A program made the translations under genes and the position numbers. A DNA stretch of 53,903 bases from Bacillota bacterium (lineage in GTDB: Bacteria > Bacillota > Sulfobacillia > JAJZYS01 > JAJYTV01), in NCBI GenBank assembly GCA_021793215.1, contig JAJYTE010000015.1, positions 1 through 53,903 of the forward strand. The letters are read 5' to 3'. This document shows, one piece after another, positions 41,819 to 49,013 of the stretch. Numbering within the stretch: the first letter of the stretch is position 1; every line of letters starts with the position of its first letter. The notes under the pieces were generated by a model, which saw only the letters and a list, made by a program, of their open reading frames with translations, was not told where the DNA came from and did not search any database.

Positions 41819-42502
41819 CTGAGCGATGCGTTGCGCAGGGCGGCCGGCGAAGCGGCCGCGGAGCTCGTGGAGCCGGGTATGCGGCTCGGCATCGGCAGCG
41901 GACGCACGGTGTTGGCCCTGCTCGAGGCACTCGGGCCGCGCCTCGGCGCGGGGCTTCGGATCGAGGCGGCGTGCGCCTCGCGCGAGAGCGCCGAGCTCGC
42001 ACGCCGCCTTGGCGTCGCGGTCCGCCCGGAGGACGAGGTGGGTGCGCTCGACCTTGCGATCGACGGCGCCGACATCCTGACGCGAAGGCTCGACTGCATC
42101 AAGGGCGGCGGCGGGGCGATGGCGCGCGAGCGTCTCGTGGCCCTTCGGGCGCGGCGCTTCGTTCTGATCGCCGAGGCGGGCAAGCTGCGCGAAGATCTCA
42201 CGGACGCTGCGGTGCCCATCGAGGTGCTCTCCTTCGGGTACAAGGACGCCGCGTGCCGACTGCGGGACCTCGGCTTCTCGCCCGCCCTGCGCATGGCGGG
42301 CGAGAAGGTCTACCGCACCGACAACGGCAACCCGATCTACGACTGCCTACCGCCCGCGGGCAAGTCTCCCGCCGCGCTCGCCGAGCTGCTCGCGCATGTC
42401 CCGGGCGTCGTGGCGACAGGCTACTTCCTCGGTCTCGCCGACGAGGCGCTGGTCGCGGGTCCGAGCGGTGTGGAACGCTTCCTGGCGCCCGAAAACAGAT
42501 GA
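41819..42502 (+). CDS. rpiA: Ribose-5-phosphate isomerase A
   Basis: The product interconverts ribose-5-phosphate and ribulose-5-phosphate. The family motifs LGIGSG (phosphate loop), LAIDGADI and KGGGGAMARERLVA (catalytic Glu) and the C-terminal GYFLGLADE are present. Similarity begins at about 41831. The frame's TTG at 41735 lies upstream of the 10-bp inverted repeat and encodes no family sequence; CTG at 41819, nine bases after GGAG in GGAGAGGAGAG, gives a 227-residue protein of normal length, with TTG at 41831 as the alternative. A CTG start is rare but best fits ribosome spacing. Confidence 0.88.
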   Translation: MSDALRRAAGEAAAELVEPGMRLGIGSGRTVLALLEALGPRLGAGLRIEAACASRESAELARRLGVAVRPEDEVGALDLAIDGADILTRRLDCIKGGGGAMARERLVALRARRFVLIAEAGKLREDLTDAAVPIEVLSFGYKDAACRLRDLGFSPALRMAGEKVYRTDNGNPIYDCLPPAGKSPAALAELLAHVPGVVATGYFLGLADEALVAGPSGVERFLAPENR

Positions 42503-42528
42503 TCCGCTCCGGCACGCCGGAGCGGATC
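42501..42528. terminator. Shared terminator of rpiA and tRNA-Pro
   Basis: A perfect 12-bp stem (42501-42512 with 42517-42528) with a CACG loop begins within the rpiA stop codon. On the minus strand, downstream of the tRNA, it is followed by ATCTGTTTTC, so it probably ends the tRNA transcript; on the plus strand it follows rpiA directly. Confidence 0.8.
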
Positions 42529-42535
42529 GAAAGGC

Positions 42536-42612
42536 TGGTCGGACTGGCGGGACTCGAACCCGCGACCTCTACCACCCCAAGGTAGCGCGCTACCAAACTG
42601 CGCCACAGCCCG
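42536..42612 (-). tRNA. tRNA-Pro (anticodon GGG), CCA encoded
   Basis: On the minus strand a full cloverleaf can be drawn. The acceptor CGGGCTG pairs with CAGTCCG (one G-U), the anticodon stem CTACC/GGTAG encloses loop TTGGGGT, giving anticodon GGG, and the T arm GCGGG-TTCGAGT-CCCGC is standard. Discriminator A and an encoded CCA end at 42536. It reads codons CCC and CCU. Confidence 0.95.
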
Positions 42613-42667
42613 ATGCCCTTCTATGTTATCTGTCCGCGAACCCTTCCGCAAGCGCGTCGTCGCGACG

Positions 42668-44146
42668 CTAGATGATGATGCAGATCAACCCGCCGGATCC
42701 TTCGTTGACGATGCGCTGCAGCGTTTCCTGCAACTTTTGCTGCGCGTTCTCCGGCATCCGCACCAGCTTGTGCTGGATGCCCTCGCGTACGAGATCCAGG
42801 AGCGACTTGCCGAAGATGTCGGACTCCCAGATCTTCTTCGGGTCGTCCTCGAACTTCTCGAGGAGGTACTGCACGAGCTCCTCGCTTTGGCGCTCAGTCC
42901 CGATGATCGGGGTGACCTCGGTCTCGATGTCGGCCCGGATCATGTGGATCGAGGGAGCGCCGGCGCGCAGCCGCACGCCGAAGCGGTTGCCCTGCTTGAT
43001 CAGCTCGGGCTCCTCGAAGCGCATCTCCTCGAGACTCGGCGGCACGAGGCCGTAGCCGGTGCTGCGAACGTGGGCGAGCGCGTCGGAGACCTGGTCGTAG
43101 GAGCGCTTCGCGACGACCATCGAGCGCCAGGCGCGCATCAGTTCGCGGTCGCCGCCGATCTCCTCCCCGTACAGGTCGGTCAGCGTCTGGTGGAACAGTC
43201 CGGGAACTGCCGTCATCGCGATCTTCGCGACCCCGTGGCCGAGGTCGAGCTCCTCGAGCTGCACGTGATCGGCGAGCTCGAAGGCCGAGAGCGACTCGAC
43301 TGCGCGGTCCACATCGCGCACGCGCGTCACGCTCTCCTGCGCCTCGCGCACCGCGTGGTCGAAGCGGTCGCGGAGCGCGAAGCCGGGCTCGAGCTCCTCG
43401 ACCCAGCCGGGCAGGTTGATGCCGACCTCGCGGACTGGGAACTCGTACAGGATCTGCTCCAGGAGCACGTGCAGGTCCTCAAGCCTCAGGTCCTGCGCCG
43501 ACAGCGGCAGCACCGGCACGTTGTAGCGCTCCTCCATCTCGTGCGCCAGATCCAGCGTGGACTGGGCGAACGGCGTCGTGGAGTTGAGCACGATCGCGAA
43601 CGGCTTGCCGAGTTCCTCGAGCTCCTGCACGACCTGCTGCTCGGCCGGCTCGTAGGCCGCGCGCGGCAGGCCGGTGATGCTGCCGTCGGTCGCAACGACG
43701 AATCCGATCGTCGAGTGCTCCGAGATGACCTTGCGCGTGCCGACCGCGGCAGCCTCCTCGAACGTGACCGGGTGGTCGAACCAGGGCGTGTCGACCATGC
43801 GGGGCGCCTCGTCCTCGGTGTAGCCGAGTGCTCCCTCGACGGCGTATCCTACGCAGTCGACGAGCCGGATCCGGCAGTGAACCCCCTCTTGCAGTTCCAC
43901 CTCCACCCCCTCGTCGGGGATGAATTTCGGTTCCGTCGTCATGACCTGCCGCCCCGTGCCGCCCTGCGGCATCGCGTCGCGCGCGCGATCGCGGTCGTTC
44001 GGGTCGACGATGTTGGGCAGGACCATGAGTTCCATGATACGGCGGATCAGGGTCGACTTGCCGCTCCGGACCGGACCGACGACGCCGATGTAGATGTCGC
44101 CCCCCGTCCGCTCCGCGACGTCCTGCAAGATATCGAACTGCTCCAC
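42668..44146 (-). CDS. spoIVA: Stage IV sporulation protein A (coat morphogenetic ATPase)
   Basis: SpoIVA uses ATP to polymerise on the outer forespore membrane and anchors the spore coat. This copy has 492 residues, the usual length, with Walker A GPVRSGKSTLIRR near residue 24, the switch-like DCVGYAVEGALGY near 97, the DTPWFDHP segment and the conserved NSTTPF base-recognition-like motif. The C-terminus GSGGLICIII is the membrane-curvature-sensing tail expected for SpoIVA. GTG at 44146 has GGGAGG seven bases upstream. A sigma-E-like promoter lies about 80 bases upstream. This gene is the clearest sign that the organism makes endospores. Confidence 0.97.
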   Translation of the reverse strand: MEQFDILQDVAERTGGDIYIGVVGPVRSGKSTLIRRIMELMVLPNIVDPNDRDRARDAMPQGGTGRQVMTTEPKFIPDEGVEVELQEGVHCRIRLVDCVGYAVEGALGYTEDEAPRMVDTPWFDHPVTFEEAAAVGTRKVISEHSTIGFVVATDGSITGLPRAAYEPAEQQVVQELEELGKPFAIVLNSTTPFAQSTLDLAHEMEERYNVPVLPLSAQDLRLEDLHVLLEQILYEFPVREVGINLPGWVEELEPGFALRDRFDHAVREAQESVTRVRDVDRAVESLSAFELADHVQLEELDLGHGVAKIAMTAVPGLFHQTLTDLYGEEIGGDRELMRAWRSMVVAKRSYDQVSDALAHVRSTGYGLVPPSLEEMRFEEPELIKQGNRFGVRLRAGAPSIHMIRADIETEVTPIIGTERQSEELVQYLLEKFEDDPKKIWESDIFGKSLLDLVREGIQHKLVRMPENAQQKLQETLQRIVNEGSGGLICIII

Positions 44147-44165
44147 CCCTATCCCTCCCGTGCCT

Positions 44166-44187
44166 GCCGGCGCCTGCCAGCGCCGGC
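44166..44187 (-). other. GC hairpin in the spoIVA leader
   Basis: A perfect 8-bp stem (44166-44173 with 44180-44187) lies between gpsA and spoIVA, 20 bases before the spoIVA start. It could terminate read-through from gpsA or structure the leader; no T-run follows. Confidence 0.45.
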
Positions 44188-44226
44188 GATGGCGCGGCTG
44201 ATCGGCGTCCCGGACGTGGACGGTTC

Positions 44227-44253
44227 ATCATATGAGTGGAGTGCGTCACTATG
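44227..44253 (-). promoter_or_regulatory. Possible sigma-E promoter of spoIVA
   Basis: On the minus strand CATAGT (44253-44248) and CATATGAT (44234-44227) are 13 bases apart. Sigma-E promoters have a YATAYT-like -35 and CATACANT-like -10 about 14 bases apart, so both boxes are near matches with slightly short spacing. SpoIVA is sigma-E dependent in Bacillus, which supports the reading. Confidence 0.4.
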
Positions 44254-44268
44254 ATCGAAGCCCGGGCA

Positions 44269-45264
44269 TCAGTCGCGCCAGCGTTCCTCTTCCTTGAAAC
44301 CGCGCGCCAGCAGGGCCGATACTTCCACGGCGGGTTCGGCGCCGTCGAACATGAGATGCCCGAGCGCCGTGGCGATCGGCAGCTCGACGCCTGCGCGCGC
44401 CGCGAGACCGAGCGCCGCGCGCGTCGCGGGAACGCCCTCGATCACCATCGGCGTCCCGGCCAGAACCTCGGCGAGGGGCGTGCCGCGTCCGAGCGCGATG
44501 CCGGCGCGCCGGTTGCGGCTGAGGGGGCTCATCACGGTCGCCAGGAGGTCACCGAGTCCCGCGAGGCCGGAGAAGGTCGCCGGTTCCGCGCCGAGGGCGA
44601 CGCCGAGCCGAGTGATCTCGGCAAGGCCGCGGGTGAGGAGCGCCGCGCGCAGGTTGTCGCCGAGCGCCAGCCCTTCGCTGACGCCGGAGGCAAGCGCGAG
44701 CACGTTCTTCAGCGCGCCGCCGAGCTCTACGCCGACGCGGTCTGCGGAGCCGTACGCGCGCAGCCCGGGACCGCCGAGGAGCTCCTGCGCCGCGCGCCGC
44801 CGCTCTTCGTCCGGGTGGGCCAGGACGACGGCGGCGACGCCGCCGCGCCCGATCTCCTCGGCGTGGCTGGGCCCGGAGAGTTGGACGGTGTCGAAGCCGA
44901 ACTCCGCCGCGACCTCGGACATCCTGCGCAGCGTCTCGATCTCGATGCCCTTCGCGGCGCAGATACTGAGATCCGGGCCGCCTCCGGCGTCGCGCACTCC
45001 CTCGAGCGCCCCGCGCATGGCCTGTGACGGCATCGCGAGCAGCAGCGCGTCTGCGCCCGAAAGCGCGTCGCGCATCGACGCGGTCGGCTCCAGCGCGGGC
45101 GGCAGCGCGACGCCGGGCAGGTAGGTGACGTTCTCCCGGAGGACGGAGAGATCCGCGGCCTGCTCTGGTCGCCGGCACCAGAGCGCGGCGCTGTGGCCCC
45201 CGCGCGCAAGCATCACCGCGAGGGCGGTGCCGAAGCCGCCCCCGCCGAGAACGGCGACCTTCAC
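44269..45264 (-). CDS. gpsA: Glycerol-3-phosphate dehydrogenase (NAD(P)+)
   Basis: The 331-residue enzyme makes sn-glycerol-3-phosphate from dihydroxyacetone phosphate for phospholipid synthesis. It has the N-terminal dinucleotide loop VLGGGGFGTALAVMLA, the AAKGIE segment, LSGPSHAEEI, the catalytic Lys in GGALKNVLALASG, and GLAGLGDLLAT. GTG at 45264 overlaps the plsY stop by four bases, so two consecutive steps of phosphatidate synthesis are translationally coupled. Confidence 0.95.
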   Translation of the reverse strand: MKVAVLGGGGFGTALAVMLARGGHSAALWCRRPEQAADLSVLRENVTYLPGVALPPALEPTASMRDALSGADALLLAMPSQAMRGALEGVRDAGGGPDLSICAAKGIEIETLRRMSEVAAEFGFDTVQLSGPSHAEEIGRGGVAAVVLAHPDEERRRAAQELLGGPGLRAYGSADRVGVELGGALKNVLALASGVSEGLALGDNLRAALLTRGLAEITRLGVALGAEPATFSGLAGLGDLLATVMSPLSRNRRAGIALGRGTPLAEVLAGTPMVIEGVPATRAALGLAARAGVELPIATALGHLMFDGAEPAVEVSALLARGFKEEERWRD

Positions 45265-45845
45265 CCGTGCTGCCCCAGCCGGTGCTCCTGCCCCCGGGCG
45301 ATGCGCGCGATGTTCGGGCGGTGACGCCAGACGATCAGAGCGAAAAGGAAGTAGACCGCGACGCGCAGCGCGGTGGGCAACGGCAGGATGCTGGCCGCGA
45401 CGGCGGCGGCGAGGGCGCCGACGAGCGAACCGAGCGCCACGATCCGCGTGATCGCGACGACGACGAGGAACATCGCGACGGCGATGGCCATCACCTGCCA
45501 GTCCCAGAAGGCCAGCAGGCCGAGAGACACCGCGACGACCTTGCCGCCGCGGCCGCGCAGGAAGATTGAGTAGGCGTGCCCGAGCGCGGCGAAGGAGCCC
45601 GCAACGGCGCTTGCGAGCGGTCCCGCCAGGTGATAGCCGAGGTAGGCCGCGAGCACCGCCTTCAGGGCGTCGCCGACGAGGACGGCTGCCGCCCAGCCGG
45701 GGCCGAGCACCCGCAGGGTGTTCGTGGCCCCGGGGTTGCCCGAGCCCTCGCGCAGGACGTCTCGCCCGCGCAGGCGCGCCGCCAGCACGGCGAACGGGAC
45801 CGACCCCAGCAGGTAGCCGACGACGGCGGCCAGGACGGTGCTCAC
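45261..45845 (-). CDS. plsY: Acyl-phosphate:glycerol-3-phosphate acyltransferase
   Basis: PlsY transfers an acyl group from acyl-phosphate to glycerol-3-phosphate at the membrane. The 194-residue protein has five hydrophobic helices and the three conserved loops: GSVPFAVL near the start, EGSGNPGATNTLR (about residues 33-45) and GHAYSIFLRGRGGKVVA. GTG at 45845 overlaps the der stop by four bases and has GGAGG nine bases upstream; the frame extends to 45953 inside der, which was rejected. Confidence 0.95.
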   Translation of the reverse strand: MSTVLAAVVGYLLGSVPFAVLAARLRGRDVLREGSGNPGATNTLRVLGPGWAAAVLVGDALKAVLAAYLGYHLAGPLASAVAGSFAALGHAYSIFLRGRGGKVVAVSLGLLAFWDWQVMAIAVAMFLVVVAITRIVALGSLVGALAAAVAASILPLPTALRVAVYFLFALIVWRHRPNIARIARGQEHRLGQHG

Positions 45846-47188
45846 CTGGGCGTTCCTCCTCTGCGGCGCAGCGTCAGGCGCACGGGCGTCCAGCGCAACG
45901 CGAACGCTTGGCGCAGCCGGTTCTCGAGGTAGCGCTGGTACGAGAAGTGGCACAGCTGCGGGTCATTGACGAACAGCACGAAGTGCGGCGGGCGGCGGCC
46001 GACCTGGGTGGCGTAGAGGATCTTCAACTGGCGGCCCTTGACGGACGGCGGCGGCTGCTGGTACATCGCCTCGTCGAGCTCACGGTTCAGCTGGGCGGTC
46101 TGGACGCGCGTCGAGGATTCCGCAGCGACCGTGGCGATCTCCTGGAACAGGCGGTCGACCCGTTGTCCGGTCTTCGCCGAGAGGAAGACGATCGGCGCGT
46201 AGTCGGCCCCCGGCAGCGCGTCGCGCAGGGCGGCTTCGAGCTCCTGCGCCTCGCGTTCGCCGCGCTTCGCCTGGTCCCACTTGTTCATGCCGATCACGAA
46301 GCCCACGCCGGACTCGCTGCACAGCTTGACGATGCGCTTGTCCTGCTCGGTGAGACCCTCGTCCGCATCGAGCAGCAGGACGGCGACGTCCGCGCGGGCG
46401 ATCGCCTTGCGCGCGTGGCGGCCCGCGATCTCCTCGAGCCGCTCGCCCTCGCGTACGCGGGCGGGGCGCCGAAGACCTGCGGTGTCGACCAGGACGTAGC
46501 GCTGGCCACCGCGGTCGACCTCGACGTCGACCGCGTCGGTCGTGGTGCCGGGTACGTCGGAGACGAGCATGCGGCTTCGGCCGAGCACGCGGTTCACGAG
46601 CGTCGACTTCCCGGCGTTCGGCCGCCCGACGATCGCGATGCGCAGGGGCACTGTCGCCGCATCCCCTGCCTCGGCCTCCGCGGCAGTTGGCTCTGGCTCC
46701 CCAAGGCGCTCGACGATCGCATCCAGGAGGTCTCCAGAGCCGTGGCCGTGGATCGCGGAGACGAACTGCGGCTCTCCAAGGCCCAGGCGGTAGACGTCCG
46801 TGGTGTCTAGGTTCTGTCGCTCCGCCTTGTTCGCGACGAGTAGCACGGGCTTGCCGATCCTGCGCATGCGCTCCGCGATCGCCTCGTCCTCGTGGGTCAA
46901 GGGCTCGCGGGCGTCGACCACCAGGAGGATGAGGTCCGCCTCGCGGATCGCCTCCTCCACCTGCGTCGCGATGTTCTGCCAGAATGGGTCCTCGCCAGAG
47001 AGCCCGCCGGTGTCGACGACGAGGAACTCGCGCCCGTTCCAGGTGCACGGTGCGTAGATGCGGTCGCGGGTGACGCCGGGTCGGTCGTCCACGAGCGAGA
47101 CTTGGCGCTCCACGAGGCGGTTCAGGAGCGAGGACTTGCCGACGTTCGGCCGTCCGACGATCGCGACGACGGGGATCTTCACGTTCAT
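45842..47188 (-). CDS. der: Ribosome-assembly GTPase Der (EngA)
   Basis: Der is a double GTPase needed for 50S subunit assembly. The 448-residue protein carries two G domains, with GRPNVGKSS (residues 12-20) and GRPNAGKST (about 187-195), the DTGG and DTAG switch motifs, NKAE and NKWD specificity motifs, and a C-terminal KH-like domain with KILYATQVGRRPPHFVLFVN. ATG at 47188 has no strong ribosome site. The order der-plsY-gpsA-spoIVA resembles the Bacillus arrangement. Confidence 0.96.
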   Translation of the reverse strand: MNVKIPVVAIVGRPNVGKSSLLNRLVERQVSLVDDRPGVTRDRIYAPCTWNGREFLVVDTGGLSGEDPFWQNIATQVEEAIREADLILLVVDAREPLTHEDEAIAERMRRIGKPVLLVANKAERQNLDTTDVYRLGLGEPQFVSAIHGHGSGDLLDAIVERLGEPEPTAAEAEAGDAATVPLRIAIVGRPNAGKSTLVNRVLGRSRMLVSDVPGTTTDAVDVEVDRGGQRYVLVDTAGLRRPARVREGERLEEIAGRHARKAIARADVAVLLLDADEGLTEQDKRIVKLCSESGVGFVIGMNKWDQAKRGEREAQELEAALRDALPGADYAPIVFLSAKTGQRVDRLFQEIATVAAESSTRVQTAQLNRELDEAMYQQPPPSVKGRQLKILYATQVGRRPPHFVLFVNDPQLCHFSYQRYLENRLRQAFALRWTPVRLTLRRRGGTPR

Positions 47189-47225
47189 AGGCGTTGGTAT
47201 TCGCGCTGTCGTGGGCGAAATCCCC

Positions 47226-47426
47226 CTAGATAGGGATGAGGAGCCAAGTTCCGTCCTGCATGTCGTGCACCGCGACGGAGGAGATGCGGGAGATCCATAC
47301 GGAGATGCGTTCCTGCTCCTCCTGCGACTTCACGTAGAAGACGGGCGCGAAGCCCCCTTGCACCTCGTCCGGGCCCTTCAGCGTGACGATGGCGTAGATC
47401 GGGTTCGACGAAGGCATGCCGGACAT
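47226..47426 (-). CDS. Small protein paired with the YIEGIA-family membrane protein (putative capping subunit)
   Basis: The 66-residue product is probably the small partner annotated in other Firmicutes as the capping complex subunit for YIEGIA. It is beta-rich (YAIVTLKG, FYVKSQEEQERISVWI, SVAVHDMQDGTWLLIPI) with no membrane segment. It lies six bases downstream of the YIEGIA-family gene on the same strand. ATG at 47426 is the start (a second Met at 47417). The assignment rests on position and on overall size and pattern. Confidence 0.65.
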   Translation of the reverse strand: MSGMPSSNPIYAIVTLKGPDEVQGGFAPVFYVKSQEEQERISVWISRISSVAVHDMQDGTWLLIPI

Positions 47427-47432
47427 CGCGCC

Positions 47433-48398
47433 CTACCCCCCTTCCTCGACGTGGTGCTCCTGCTCCCATTGCTCGAGGGCCGGATCGTGCAGGGCGGCGT
47501 ACTTTGCGCTCTCCAGGAGCGGCGTCGCCAAGAGGGCGTTCAGGATGCGCTGCGGATCGTTCGCGACCGGGATGAGCGCGAGGCCCGCCTGGCCGTGGCC
47601 CTGCGGCAGTTCCATGCGGCAGAGCGGCGTACGCTCGGGGTAGCCGAAGTCGCTGCGCGTGCCCACCAGGGCCGCGACGGAGTGGGCGATCGCCTGGCGC
47701 TGCGAGAGGCTCCAGAGCGCGCCCGCACCGCGTCGGGTCTTCGGCGTGATCACCACGCCTACGCCCTCCTTGAGCCAGCGATCGCGGGCCCTGGGCAGCC
47801 CGACCTCCATCAGCATCACCTGGTCGACGTAGAGCAGCGAGCCCTTCTCGAAGTGCAGTTTGCCGACCTTGACGCTGACGGACTCGCGCAGCGTCTTGCC
47901 GCTCTTCAGTGAGAGCGCCGCCCAGATGCTGAGGATCGCCGCGAGGACACCGGCCCCGATCGCCCAGACGTGGCTGAAGTGCATGTCCACGAGCTGGGAG
48001 ACGATCGAGGTGAGGACGGCGACGCCCATCGCAAGGTAGTTGCGTTCCTCGAAGGTCTGCGCGATGCCCTGGATGTAGCCAGGTCCACGCTGCACCAGCG
48101 TGTAGCTGTCGAGGGACTCGAGTTTCGCCGTCTCCAGCTTGCGCACCGACGTGAAGTTGGTTGCCGCCAGCACCAGGAAGGTCGCCGCCGTGTACTCCTT
48201 CGCGGCGAGCGCCGGGAAGAATACGGCGCCGATCACCGCCGAGAGGAAGCCCAGCGTGATGTGGCTGACGTAGCCCGCAGGGTAGCCAGGGTAGTGGCGG
48301 TAGTCGGAGCGCAGCGCCAGGAGCCGGGCGATGACGCCAGCGACGATGCCGAGTCCGATCGGGATCCAGTGGATCGGCGCGGAGCCCCCGCTAGACAT
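47433..48398 (-). CDS. YIEGIA-family sporulation membrane protein (motif reads YIQGIA)
   Basis: The 321-residue protein matches the YIEGIA family, conserved membrane proteins of spore-formers. Several helices occupy residues about 10-60, 70-95 and 125-165, and the naming motif appears in GPGYIQGIAQTFEERNYLAMG, with Glu replaced by Gln. The C-terminal half (about 175-321) looks cytoplasmic. ATG at 48398 has GGGGAGGT seven bases upstream and overlaps the stop of the preceding membrane-protein gene by eight bases. In Bacillus, relatives lie beside der and spoIVA and are linked to spore formation; the molecular role is unknown. Confidence 0.82.
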   Translation of the reverse strand: MSSGGSAPIHWIPIGLGIVAGVIARLLALRSDYRHYPGYPAGYVSHITLGFLSAVIGAVFFPALAAKEYTAATFLVLAATNFTSVRKLETAKLESLDSYTLVQRGPGYIQGIAQTFEERNYLAMGVAVLTSIVSQLVDMHFSHVWAIGAGVLAAILSIWAALSLKSGKTLRESVSVKVGKLHFEKGSLLYVDQVMLMEVGLPRARDRWLKEGVGVVITPKTRRGAGALWSLSQRQAIAHSVAALVGTRSDFGYPERTPLCRMELPQGHGQAGLALIPVANDPQRILNALLATPLLESAKYAALHDPALEQWEQEHHVEEGG

Positions 48399-48948
48399 GG
48401 GCGGCACCTCCCCAAAGGCGCGGCGCGAAACGGCGGCGCACCAAGGACAGAAGGTAGCCGGCCACGAGCGCGATGCTGATCAGCTGCCAGCTCGCCTCGA
48501 GGCTCGGCGGCGGCGCGGCGAGGTCGCCGGCGCGCGATCGCAGGAGGATTGCCCCCGCACCGGCGGCAAGCACGGCCACGCCGGTCTCGGCGCCCGGCGG
48601 CGCAAGGAGCGCCGCGACGAGCGCGGTGCCGAGACCTGTGACGAGCAAGGGGTCGAGGGCGTTCTCGAAGGCGCCGGGCCACGCGAGGACGACCGTCGCG
48701 AGCGCGGCGGACAGCGCAGAAAGGCTCAAGGGCCGAAGGCTCGCTGGCAGCGCGAGCACCAGCCCTCCGACCAGGAGGAGTCCGTACGACAACGTGAGGA
48801 GGCGTGGTGCCCATGTCGCCGCGAGGTGCGTTGCGAGCACCGCGGAGAGCCAGAGGAGCGATGCGCGACGGACGACGGGACGCATCTTGCCGTGCCCGCC
48901 AGCGAGCAGCACAAGGCCAGCAGTCAGGAGGGCGGAACCGACCGGCAT
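48391..48948 (-). CDS. Small polytopic membrane protein (position of SeaA/YphA)
   Basis: The 185-residue product has about six hydrophobic helices and a basic C-terminus (SLVRRRFAPRL). I do not recognise its sequence, but it sits where the sporulation protein YphA/SeaA lies in Bacillus, directly upstream of the YIEGIA-family gene and overlapping it by eight bases, so a sporulation-linked membrane role is plausible. ATG at 48948 has GGTGAT about eight bases upstream. High Ala/Leu content makes family assignment uncertain. Confidence 0.6.
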   Translation of the reverse strand: MPVGSALLTAGLVLLAGGHGKMRPVVRRASLLWLSAVLATHLAATWAPRLLTLSYGLLLVGGLVLALPASLRPLSLSALSAALATVVLAWPGAFENALDPLLVTGLGTALVAALLAPPGAETGVAVLAAGAGAILLRSRAGDLAAPPPSLEASWQLISIALVAGYLLSLVRRRFAPRLWGGAAHV

Positions 48949-48957
48949 AGAGAATCA

Positions 48958-48980
48958 CCCGCGCCTAGCATCGGCGCGGG
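48958..48980 (-). terminator. Hairpin after the S1-domain gene
   Basis: A perfect 8-bp stem (48958-48965 with 48973-48980) lies between the S1-domain gene and the small membrane-protein gene, followed on the minus strand by TGATTCTCT. It may partly terminate the S1 transcript; the next gene starts ten bases later. Confidence 0.5.
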
Positions 48981-49013
48981 TGGCGGCAAACATGCAGACC
49001 GGGGCAGTCTCAG

